Below are positions 6,563 through 13,503 of a stretch of DNA of 13,503 bases, piece after piece. How positions within the stretch are numbered: position 1 is the first letter of the stretch; each line of letters begins with the position of its first letter. The DNA lies in assembly GCA_023450775.1 (NCBI GenBank), contig JAEXGP010000210.1, positions 1 to 13,503 on the forward strand, in the 5' to 3' direction. Origin of the DNA: Actinomycetes bacterium. GTDB lineage: Bacteria; Actinomycetota; Acidimicrobiia; Acidimicrobiales; Microtrichaceae. Position numbers and translations under genes: made by a program. Under the pieces are notes generated by a model. The model did not search any database. It was given only the letters and a program-made list of their open reading frames with translations, and was not told the DNA's origin.

Positions 6563-7447
6563 TCAGCGCGCGGCGTTCTTCACGAACACGCCGTCGTCGG
6601 TGGTGAGCTCCTCGCCCGTGCACCAGTGGCCGCGGACGTGGCGACGACGGGTGGTGTCGTCCGTGCCCCGGGCGGCGGCGTGCCACAGGTACGCGTCGTG
6701 CAGCAGCAGGTCGCCGCGCTCGGCGTACACCGGGATCTCCCCGGGGACCGGCTCGAACTGGAGCGGCATCTCGAACGGCGGGGCCTCGTCGGTCCAGCCC
6801 GCGGTCTCGGCGGAGCCCTCGGGCACCTCGGCGCCGTTGACGTTGCGGTACGGCGCAGGGGTGGCCCAGCGCTGCGAGCCGGGCACGACGCGGAGGAACC
6901 CGTTGGCCGGCGACGTGCCGTCCAGGTGGATGGTCAGCGCGATCGACGGCCACAGATCCAGGTGCGGCGCGCTCTGCCAGTCGGCGTGCCAGCCGATCCG
7001 CGTGTAGGCGGACTCACGGCCCGGGCGGGCGTCCTGGTACACGAAGCCGAACTGGCGCCGGTCCATCAGCCAGCAGTCCTCGCCGAGGATCTCGCGGACC
7101 GCGGGGAACACGGTCGGGTGCGTGATCGCGGCGCGCACCGCCGGCGACAGGTCGCTCACGTAGGACACGTAGTTGGCCACCTCGACGGTGCCGGCCACGT
7201 CGTCGTCGATCAGGACCGTGGTGCCGTGGCGCTCGTCGAGCTCTCCACGGCTGAGCGCGGCCTGGGCCTCGCCGCACTGCTCCTCGATCTCGATGAGCTC
7301 CGCCTCGGAGAAGAGGCCACGCAGGATGGCGAAGCCGTTGGTGCGGAAGCACTCGACGAGCTCGTCGATCCGGTCGGGTCCGAAGACGGCGGCCTCCGCG
7401 GCCGGGCGCAGCGCGTCGGGCGGGGTGGTGGTCGTTGCGGTGCTCAC
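6563..7447 (-). CDS. Phytanoyl-CoA dioxygenase (PhyH)-family Fe(II)/2-oxoglutarate oxygenase
   Basis: This 294-residue protein belongs to the PhyH-like non-heme iron oxygenases, which hydroxylate or dealkylate small molecules using 2-oxoglutarate. The iron-binding HxD is seen in GWHADWQ (His154, Asp156), and the distal His256 in LWHAAARGT. Arg residues in RRRHVRGHW (267-275) probably bind 2-oxoglutarate. The conserved NGFLRVVPGSQRW lies at 182-194. GTG7447 is chosen because AGGAGA lies seven bases upstream and the start overlaps the Rieske stop by four bases (GTGA); the frame's longer extension is shadow sequence. It is the last gene of the right-hand operon. Pairing with a Rieske oxygenase suggests that the two oxygenases act on the same compound or on successive products. 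The substrate is unknown. Confidence 0.9.
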   Translation of the reverse strand: MSTATTTTPPDALRPAAEAAVFGPDRIDELVECFRTNGFAILRGLFSEAELIEIEEQCGEAQAALSRGELDERHGTTVLIDDDVAGTVEVANYVSYVSDLSPAVRAAITHPTVFPAVREILGEDCWLMDRRQFGFVYQDARPGRESAYTRIGWHADWQSAPHLDLWPSIALTIHLDGTSPANGFLRVVPGSQRWATPAPYRNVNGAEVPEGSAETAGWTDEAPPFEMPLQFEPVPGEIPVYAERGDLLLHDAYLWHAAARGTDDTTRRRHVRGHWCTGEELTTDDGVFVKNAAR

Positions 7448-8541
7448 GAGGCGGTCTCCTGGAGTGAAGGGACGGGGTCGGTGGCGATGTCGACGGCGGT
7501 GGCGTCGTCGAGGGCGTCGAGATGCGCGGCGAGCAGCCGGCGGAGCTCGATCGTGTTGCGGTCGGCGCGGGTGTGGACCTGCTCGGTCACGTCCAGCCCG
7601 AACTCGCGCGCTGCCAGCCGCTCGAGCACGACGAGGTCCTCGGCCAGCACCCGGTACTCGTAGTCGGCCGCGGCGTGGGCTCTCGGGTCGTCGGGCGAGT
7701 CGACGTCGTTGCGGAGCAGGACGCAGAACAGCCGGCTCGATGTCGCATCGACCGGCGTGACGAACACCAGGATCGTGTTCTCGACGCCGGTGAGCTCGTA
7801 CTCGAGCCGGAGGCGGGCCGAGAACGGCACCCGCCAGGTGTACTCCATGCTGCGGAACTGCACGAGCGGGTGCTCGCCGGTCGCGACCTTCGGGTCCTCG
7901 GGGTTCGCGACCCGGTGGCGGTACCGCACGCGCAGTCCGGCGCCGTCGTCGAGGTCCTCCACCGCGAACGGCTCCATCTCGGGCTGGTCCTCCAGGCCGA
8001 AGGTGCCGCGGTGGACGAACGGGAAGTGGCTGATGTCCAGGAAGTTGTCGATGAACTGGGCCGCACCCGACGCCATGTCGGTGTCGGGCAGCCACACGTC
8101 GACGATGCCCGCCGCACCCCACTCGGGAACGTCGAGCAGCGGTGCCGCCGGCTCGTCGAGCGCCACCCACACCAGGCCGAGCGCCTCGGTGACCCGCACC
8201 GGCGCGAGGTGGGCGCGTGGCGGGACGGCCGCACCCTCGCCGAGGGCGGGGACCGCCGTGCAGCGGCCGTCGCCGTCGAAGCGCCAGCCGTGGTACGGGC
8301 ACTCGATCTCACCGCCGCGCACGCAGCCGTCGCTGAGGCGGGCCCAGCGGTGCGGGCAGCGATCGGGGAGGGCGGTCACGGTGCCGTCGTCGAGGCGGGC
8401 GACGACCAGCTCCTCGCCGACCACGGTGGCGGCGACCGGTCCGTCGCCGAGCTCGGCGGACCGGCAGGCGACGTGCCAGTAGCGGCGGAGGCGGGGGTCG
8501 TCGTTGGCCAGGCGGCCGGGAACGGTGAGATCGTCGGTCAT
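7444..8541 (-). CDS. Rieske non-heme iron oxygenase, alpha subunit
   Basis: The 365-residue product has a Rieske [2Fe-2S] domain with CPH (Cys62, His64) and CPYH (Cys81, His84). A catalytic domain follows, with the mononuclear iron site NFLDISHFPFVH (Asp169 bridging, His172 and His177 as ligands) and a likely third ligand, Asp302, in EDLVVLE. The compact size and FLDISHFPFVH sequence resemble the one-component-oxygenase group that includes vanillate, toluenesulfonate and methylxanthine demethylases. N- or O-demethylation, or ring hydroxylation, is therefore plausible. ATG8541 overlaps the amidohydrolase stop by four bases (ATGA) and GGAG lies upstream; the frame's extension to 9285 is non-homologous. 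No ferredoxin reductase partner is visible in the window, so electrons must come from elsewhere. Confidence 0.93.
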   Translation of the reverse strand: MTDDLTVPGRLANDDPRLRRYWHVACRSAELGDGPVAATVVGEELVVARLDDGTVTALPDRCPHRWARLSDGCVRGGEIECPYHGWRFDGDGRCTAVPALGEGAAVPPRAHLAPVRVTEALGLVWVALDEPAAPLLDVPEWGAAGIVDVWLPDTDMASGAAQFIDNFLDISHFPFVHRGTFGLEDQPEMEPFAVEDLDDGAGLRVRYRHRVANPEDPKVATGEHPLVQFRSMEYTWRVPFSARLRLEYELTGVENTILVFVTPVDATSSRLFCVLLRNDVDSPDDPRAHAAADYEYRVLAEDLVVLERLAAREFGLDVTEQVHTRADRNTIELRRLLAAHLDALDDATAVDIATDPVPSLQETAS

Positions 8542-10019
8542 CGGGCGAGCTCCGGTTCGGTGGACCGCCGGGTGCGCCGGCGGGGCGGTCGGGTGGTGAG
8601 CGCGGTCAGTCCCGCACGGCCCAGGACGGCGAGCGCCGCCTGCTGCAGCGCCGCGGGCTCGACGGCGCCGAGCGTGGTGCAGCGTCCGCCGTCGACGACG
8701 CGGCGCCCGTCCACCCACACGTGGCGCACGTCGGTCGGGCGGGCCTGGAACACGAGCGCGGTGTGCGGGTCGTGGTTGGGCCACCAGTGCGACCCGCCGC
8801 GGTCGAACAGCACGAGGTCGGCTCGCTTGCCGACCTCGATCGAGCCGACGAGGTCGGAGATGCCCAGCGCCCGGGCGCCGTCGATCGTCGCCATCCGGAC
8901 CGCTTCGCAGGTGGTGATCGCGTCGGGGTCGCCCGAGGTGGCCCGGGCCATCAGCACGGCCTGTCGCATCTGGGCCAGGACCGACCGCTCCGACAGGTTG
9001 CCGTTGTCGTTGCCCAGCCCGACGACCACGCCGGCGTCGAGGAGCTGCGGCACGGGCGCCACGCGCTGCGAGCTGGCGGCGTTCGAGGTGGGCACGTGCG
9101 CGACGTGGGCGCCGGCACGGGCGAGGAGCCGGCGGTCGCGGTCGGTGACCTCGACGCAGTGCGCGGCGAGCAGCGACGAGGACAGCAGCCCGGTGGCGTC
9201 GAGCCACTCGACGCAGCTCATGCCCGGACCCGATCCGGTGAAGAGGTGGGAGTCGACCGGCGTCTCGCAGAGGTGGAGGGCCCACCGGCGCCCCCGCTCG
9301 TCGGCCAGTTCGGACACCGCCCGGAGCGCCTCGGGCGTCACCACCTGCACGAGCTCCGGGGCGGGCAGCACCCGCACCCGGCCCTCGCCACGTCCGTCAT
9401 GGGCGTCCATCGCCGCGACGATCCGAGAGATCGCGGCATCGGTCGTCTCGACGAGCCCCGCCGGATCGAGGGTGGACGTCGGGACCCGACAGGAGTGCGC
9501 TGCGGTCAGCGGGCCCCAATCCTCGGGCACCCGGTCCGAGAACATCACGCCGAAGGACACCCGGATGCCGCTGCGCTCGTAGACGGCGACCGATGCCTCG
9601 GTGCACTCGGCGGTCCGGCCCGGGTCGGCCGCCGCGTCGATGCCCCAGTTGTCGCAGACGGTGGTGACGCCGGCGGTCAGGGCCTCGGCGACCGACACCG
9701 ACACCGACAGGGCCGCGTCGTCGGGGCGGTACCCCGACAGCCCGCTGAAGTTCACGTTGACGAGCCAGTCCTGGAGGTCGCGGCCCTGCTCGATCCCGCC
9801 CCGCAGCAGCGTGTCGACCATGTGGTCGTGGGTGCTGACCAGGCCGGGTGCCAACAGTCCGCCGGCGCCGTCGAGCACCTCGTCGCCGCCGGCGACGGGC
9901 GCACGACCCGTGCCCATGCCGGTGATCGTCGTCCCGTCGACCGACACCCAGCCCCGCTCGAGCACCCGGTCGTCGGGATCGACGGTCAGGACGTCGACGT
10001 CGGTGATGAACAGCGTCAT
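8538..10019 (-). CDS. Amidohydrolase / nucleobase deaminase-like (TRZ/ATZ family)
   Basis: A 493-residue metal-dependent amidohydrolase. The metal and catalytic motifs are intact: THDH (His64, His66), LHLCE (His249, Glu252), AAHCVE (His287), HVPTSN (308-313) and GLGNDN (Asp338). The C-terminal GKRADLVLFD (397-406) closes the small beta domain as in cytosine deaminase-like enzymes. Family members deaminate or dechlorinate triazines, purines and S-adenosyl compounds; the substrate here is unassigned. Unlike the plus-strand paralogue at 677, it retains the metal-binding Asp. ATG10019 begins a canonical N-terminus (MTLFITDVDVLTVDPDD), with no strong ribosome-binding site. It sits 30 bases after the phosphoribosyltransferase and overlaps the Rieske gene, so it belongs to the same operon. 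Confidence 0.92.
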   Translation of the reverse strand: MTLFITDVDVLTVDPDDRVLERGWVSVDGTTITGMGTGRAPVAGGDEVLDGAGGLLAPGLVSTHDHMVDTLLRGGIEQGRDLQDWLVNVNFSGLSGYRPDDAALSVSVSVAEALTAGVTTVCDNWGIDAAADPGRTAECTEASVAVYERSGIRVSFGVMFSDRVPEDWGPLTAAHSCRVPTSTLDPAGLVETTDAAISRIVAAMDAHDGRGEGRVRVLPAPELVQVVTPEALRAVSELADERGRRWALHLCETPVDSHLFTGSGPGMSCVEWLDATGLLSSSLLAAHCVEVTDRDRRLLARAGAHVAHVPTSNAASSQRVAPVPQLLDAGVVVGLGNDNGNLSERSVLAQMRQAVLMARATSGDPDAITTCEAVRMATIDGARALGISDLVGSIEVGKRADLVLFDRGGSHWWPNHDPHTALVFQARPTDVRHVWVDGRRVVDGGRCTTLGAVEPAALQQAALAVLGRAGLTALTTRPPRRRTRRSTEPELAR

Positions 10020-10049
10020 GGCGTGTCGCGGCTCACCGCGGGGACGGGC

Positions 10050-10673
10050 TCACGTGATCGGCTCCCACCCGTCGGGGGTGCGCCGGAACACCGGGATCGT
10101 GCCGAGCGACTCGACCAGCGAGGCGTCGTCGGGACCCAGCAGGTCCCTCCAGTCGGCGCCCTCGGCGAGCAGCACGCCGATCGCGGCGAGCTCGCCGCCG
10201 GCGGCGCGCACCAGGCCGGCGGCCGCATGGAGGCTCGTACCGGTCGAGATCACGTCGTCGACGATCACCACCCGCTTGCCCTCGACCAGGTGCTGGCGCG
10301 CCCGGTCCAGGCGCAGCTCCTGCGTGGTGTCGGTCGTGATCGACCGCAGCGGCCGCGTGATGGCGTCGGCCAGGTGGATCTTCTTGGTCTTCTGCAGCAC
10401 CAGGTAGTCGTCCAGGCCGAGTGCCCGGCTGACCTCGATCGCCACGGGGATGCCGCACGTGGCGTTCGTGGCGATGATCTCGGGCTCGTACGGCGCCAGG
10501 CGCTCCGCCAGCTCGGCGCCGGCCCGCTCGAGCAGACCCACGCCGTTGTCGAACGTGATGAACAGGGCGATGCCCACGTCGGGGGCGACCTCGACGATCG
10601 GGACGTCGACGGTCTGGGACCCCATCGTCACGGTGTAGGTAGGGCGGTCGTCGGGAGCGGTGGTCAGGTCCAT
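10050..10673 (-). CDS. Purine-type phosphoribosyltransferase
   Basis: This 207-residue protein carries the PRPP-binding motif RVVIVDDVISTGTSL (134-148), which defines type I phosphoribosyltransferases. The TNATCGIPVAIEVSRALG and YLVLQKTKKIHL stretches (69-101) resemble adenine/xanthine phosphoribosyltransferases. The enzyme would join a free base to PRPP to give a nucleotide, a salvage reaction. A regulatory role, as in PurR-like phosphoribosyltransferase-fold repressors, is less likely because no DNA-binding domain is present. ATG10673 is chosen because the upstream frame is Pro/Arg-rich shadow from the Mo-subunit gene, which ends 16 bases earlier. No clear ribosome-binding site is seen. Its place between molybdenum hydroxylase and deaminase genes supports a purine-like substrate. 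Confidence 0.9.
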   Translation of the reverse strand: MDLTTAPDDRPTYTVTMGSQTVDVPIVEVAPDVGIALFITFDNGVGLLERAGAELAERLAPYEPEIIATNATCGIPVAIEVSRALGLDDYLVLQKTKKIHLADAITRPLRSITTDTTQELRLDRARQHLVEGKRVVIVDDVISTGTSLHAAAGLVRAAGGELAAIGVLLAEGADWRDLLGPDDASLVESLGTIPVFRRTPDGWEPIT

Positions 10674-10689
10674 GCGGAGAGCTTGCCGA

Positions 10690-13008
10690 TCAGGCGGCCG
10701 GTCCGGGCGGCGGCGCGGCGGGGGCCGTGGCCAGGGCGATGTCCTGTGGGCGGACGGGCGTGCGGGGCAGCTCCAGGCCGGTCGCGGCACGGATCGCGGC
10801 CACCACGGCCGGCGTCGAGGAGATGGTGGGCGGTTCGCCGGCGCCCTTGGCCCCGAACGGCGCGCCGGGCTCCGGGTCCTCGATCACCGCCGAGATGCCG
10901 AGCGTGGGCAGGTCGAGCGCCGTCGGGATCAGGTAGTCGGTGAAGGAGGCGTTCCGGATCGTGCCGCCGTCGACGACGATCTCCTCCATGAGCGCCAGGC
11001 CGGCGCCCTGGGCTGCGCCGCCCTCCAGCTGACCTCGGAGCTGCAGCGGGTTCATGACCCGACCGACGTCCTGGCTGGTCGAGAGGTCGACCAGACGGAC
11101 CAGCCCGAGCTCGGTGTCCACGTCCACCACGGCGCGGTGCGCCGAGTAGGCGAAGCTCACGTGCGCGTTGCCCTGTCCGTCCTCGTCGAGCGCGTCGGTC
11201 GGCTCGTGGTGGTGCTGCACCTCGGCCTCGACCGCCACGGCGGTCGCGTCAGCGATCGAACGGTCCAGACCGGGGCCGATCAGGCGCCCGTCGACCAGCT
11301 CGACCTCGTCCGGGTCCACGCCGAGCTCGCCCGCCGCCCCAGCCCGCAGCTGCTCGGCCACGCGCTCCGCTGCCGCCAGCACCGCGCCGCCCGACATCAT
11401 CGTCTGGCGCGACGCCGAGGTGGAGCCGGCAGAGCCGATCGAGGTGTCCGCCGGCGCGAGCACCACGTCCTCCACGCCGAGCGCCTCCCGGACGATCTGC
11501 TGCGCCAACGTCACGAAGCCCTGGCCGACCTCGGCGCACGCGCACGTCACGGTGGCCACGCCGTCGTGGACGCGGACCTTGGCGGTCGAGAAGTCGTCGA
11601 AGCCCTCGGAGAACATCAGGTTCTTGAACCCGAGCGCCACGCCGACGCCGCGGCGCACGTCGCACCGCTGGGTGGTCCGGCCGGCACCGCCGGGCAGGAG
11701 CATGGTGTCGTCGGACTCGGGCACGTCCCTGGCATCCGCGGCGCAGGAGCGGAGCACCTCCTCCACGGGGGTGGCGCCCGTGAGCACCTGCCCGGTGATG
11801 ATCCGGTCGCCCGGCCGCAGCACGTTCCGGAGCCGCAGCTCGACCGGGTCCATGCCCAGGGCGGCGGCGAGCCGGTCCATCTGGGCTTCGTGGGCGAAGC
11901 AGGTCTGCACGGCGCCGAAGCCGCGCATGGCCCCGCACGGCGGGTTGTTGGTCCGCACCGCCAGCCCCTCGACGGTGGCGGACGGCGTGCGGTACGGGCC
12001 GACCGCGAAGCAGGCGGCGTTGCCGATGACGGCGAGGCTCGACGACAGGTACGCGCCGCCGTCGAACACGAGCCGGGCCTCGACGGAGATGAGGGTGCCC
12101 TCCGCGTCGGCCGTGTGGCGGTACCACATGGTCGCGGGGTGCCGGTGCACGTGACCGACGAAGGACTCCTCGCGGTCGTACACCATCTTCACCGGACGCC
12201 CGGTGCGCAGCGCGAGCAGGCAGAGGTGGACCTGGAGGCTGCAGTCCTCCCTGGCGCCGAACGCGCCGCCCACGCCGGCGAGCGTCAGGCGGACCTTCGA
12301 CTCGTCGAGTCCGAGCGCGGCCGCCACCTGCAGGCGGTCGACGTGGAGCCACTGGGTGGAGATGAACAGCTCGACGCCGCCGTCCTCGGACGGCACGGCC
12401 AGGCCGGCCTCGGTGCCGAGCGGCGCCTGGTCCTGCATGCCGACGTGGTACGTGCCCTCGACGGACACCGCCCCTGCGGCCCGGGCCGTCTCGCCCGCCG
12501 CCTGGTCGCCGTGACGGATCACGAGCTCTCGGTACAGGTTGCCGTCGGGGTGGATGGGGTCGCCGACGAGCGCGGCCTCGGGGTCCACGACGGGGTCGAG
12601 CACCTCGTACTCGACCAGGATCCGGCCGGCGGCGAGCTCCGCGGTCATCGGGTGGTCGGCGGCGACGACCGCGACCGGCTCGCCGGTGTAGCGGACCTCG
12701 TCGACGGCGAGCACCGGTTGGTCGGCCTTCTCCAGGCCGAAGGCGTTGATGCCGGGGACGTCCTCCGCCGTCAGCACGGCGTGCACACCGGGCACCGTGA
12801 GCGCCTCGCTGGTGTCGATCGAGACGATGCGGGCGCGTGGGTGCGGCGACCGGAGCGTGTGGCCCCAGAGCATCCCCTCGGCGACCAGGTCGGAGGAGAA
12901 CGCGAACCGCCCCTGCACCTTCGGCGGCCCGTCGGGCCGGGGCGCGCTCTCGCCGACCCGCGGACCGCGGCCGGTGGTGCGGGTGGTGGTGCTCGTGTCG
13001 GTGCTCAT
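10690..13008 (-). CDS. Xanthine dehydrogenase-family Mo-cofactor subunit (PucD/XdhA-like)
   Basis: This 772-residue large subunit binds molybdopterin and hydroxylates the substrate ring. Visible signatures are GVGGAFGARED (245-255), CGAMRGFGAVQ (358-368), EVGQGF (493-498), GSAGSTSASRQ (525-535) and the C-terminal GAKGAGEPPT (719-728), with catalytic Glu725. The AMRGFG loop rather than AYRCSFR argues against form I CO dehydrogenase and for a xanthine dehydrogenase-type substrate. Length is normal for the family. ATG13008 overlaps the small-subunit stop by one base (TGATG), and a G-rich stretch upstream can serve as the ribosome-binding site; GTG13011 is an alternative. The 30-residue Ser/Thr/Pro-rich N-terminus and the Pro/Ala-rich C-terminus are variable. 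Neighbouring salvage and deaminase genes favour a purine or related heterocycle. Confidence 0.95.
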   Translation of the reverse strand: MSTDTSTTTRTTGRGPRVGESAPRPDGPPKVQGRFAFSSDLVAEGMLWGHTLRSPHPRARIVSIDTSEALTVPGVHAVLTAEDVPGINAFGLEKADQPVLAVDEVRYTGEPVAVVAADHPMTAELAAGRILVEYEVLDPVVDPEAALVGDPIHPDGNLYRELVIRHGDQAAGETARAAGAVSVEGTYHVGMQDQAPLGTEAGLAVPSEDGGVELFISTQWLHVDRLQVAAALGLDESKVRLTLAGVGGAFGAREDCSLQVHLCLLALRTGRPVKMVYDREESFVGHVHRHPATMWYRHTADAEGTLISVEARLVFDGGAYLSSSLAVIGNAACFAVGPYRTPSATVEGLAVRTNNPPCGAMRGFGAVQTCFAHEAQMDRLAAALGMDPVELRLRNVLRPGDRIITGQVLTGATPVEEVLRSCAADARDVPESDDTMLLPGGAGRTTQRCDVRRGVGVALGFKNLMFSEGFDDFSTAKVRVHDGVATVTCACAEVGQGFVTLAQQIVREALGVEDVVLAPADTSIGSAGSTSASRQTMMSGGAVLAAAERVAEQLRAGAAGELGVDPDEVELVDGRLIGPGLDRSIADATAVAVEAEVQHHHEPTDALDEDGQGNAHVSFAYSAHRAVVDVDTELGLVRLVDLSTSQDVGRVMNPLQLRGQLEGGAAQGAGLALMEEIVVDGGTIRNASFTDYLIPTALDLPTLGISAVIEDPEPGAPFGAKGAGEPPTISSTPAVVAAIRAATGLELPRTPVRPQDIALATAPAAPPPGPAA

Positions 13009-13503
13009 CACGCCACCCCCGCCCGCCGGCGTGCCGCCACGGTCACGGCGGACACGATCCGGCCGTAGCCGGTGCAGCGGCACAGGTTCCCGGAGATCGC
13101 CTCCCGGATGACCACCTCGTCGGGATCCGCGAGCTGCTCGGGCGCCATGCCGTCGAGCAGGTCGTGCACCGCGACCACCAGCCCCGGGGTGCAGAAGCCG
13201 CACTGCACGGCGCCCTCGTCCAGGAACGCCTGCTGCACGTCCGTCATCGGCGCGTCCTCGGCCCGCGCCGGCGTCGCGGACGCGGCGCCCCGGCCGGCGA
13301 GCCCCTCGACGGTCGTCACCTCCCGGCCGGCCGCGGCCTCGGCGAGCACCAGGCAGGAGCACAGCAGCTCGCCGTCGACGAGCACCGAGCACGAGCCGCA
13401 CTCGCCCTGCTCGCACGCGCCCTTGGCGGCGGGCAGACCCAGGCGCTCGCGCAGCACGAACAGCAGGCTCTCGCCCGGCAGCGAGTCGGGCACGGGCCGG
13501 TCG
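13008..13503 (-). CDS. Xanthine dehydrogenase-family [2Fe-2S] subunit, partial (N-terminus off the right edge)
   Basis: The gene enters from the right edge; about 164 residues are visible. Two cluster-binding domains are complete. The plant-type ferredoxin motif CX4CX2CX11C lies at visible residues 30, 35, 38 and 50 (ACEQGECGSCSV...LCSC). The C-terminal helical domain carries CGFC and NLCRCTGYG. It carries electrons from the Mo centre to FAD. A GTG at 13493 could start translation, but the family normally has a further 10-15 residues (a VNG-type strand), and the frame stays open to the window end, so the true start is probably outside. Its stop overlaps the Mo-subunit start. Whatever lies upstream (possibly the FAD subunit or the promoter) is not visible. 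Confidence 0.93.
   Translation of the reverse strand, partial: DRPVPDSLPGESLLFVLRERLGLPAAKGACEQGECGSCSVLVDGELLCSCLVLAEAAAGREVTTVEGLAGRGAASATPARAEDAPMTDVQQAFLDEGAVQCGFCTPGLVVAVHDLLDGMAPEQLADPDEVVIREAISGNLCRCTGYGRIVSAVTVAARRRAGVA

Noticed and set aside
8542..9285. N-terminal extension of the Rieske frame.
   Set aside because: Arg/Pro-rich and without homology. It overlaps the well-supported amidohydrolase, and the ATGA junction at 8541 gives a natural start.

Overview
The window is very GC-rich and densely coded on the minus strand, with heavy use of GTG starts and 1-4 base gene overlaps. This suggests a high-GC actinobacterium, possibly Acidimicrobiia-like, but the lineage cannot be fixed from the sequence. 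The theme is uptake and oxidative or deaminative breakdown of small N-heterocycles, most likely purines or purine-like compounds. No tRNA, rRNA, CRISPR array or transposase was seen.

Layout, left to right. (1) At the left edge is the N-terminal half of the FAD subunit of a molybdenum hydroxylase (minus). A 260-bp divergent intergenic region with two unrelated tandem repeats separates it from (2) a plus-strand amidohydrolase resembling 8-oxoguanine deaminase but lacking the usual metal-binding Asp. (3) Next is a scar-like segment: the C-terminal half of a purine nucleoside / methylthioadenosine phosphorylase gene (minus), bracketed by two perfect hairpins sharing the arm GTGATGCT, with a third half-copy beside them. 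(4) A four-gene minus-strand ABC importer follows, transcribed in the order lipoprotein (THI5/NMT1-like), ATPase, permease, permease. Its leader carries two dyads. (5) A minus-strand operon enters from the right edge: [2Fe-2S] subunit, Mo-cofactor subunit, phosphoribosyltransferase, amidohydrolase, Rieske oxygenase and phytanoyl-CoA-dioxygenase-like enzyme. Most junctions overlap by 1-4 bases.

Working model (inference): the ABC system imports an N-heterocycle. The Rieske and Fe(II)/2-oxoglutarate oxygenases remove or hydroxylate substituents, the amidohydrolases remove amino groups, and the Mo hydroxylase oxidises the ring. The phosphoribosyltransferase could salvage the free base. The mix of two different non-heme iron oxygenases with purine-type enzymes in one coupled operon is the most system-like feature here. 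Its substrate cannot be read from sequence alone. No Rieske reductase is visible, and no FAD subunit lies inside the right-hand operon portion that can be seen.
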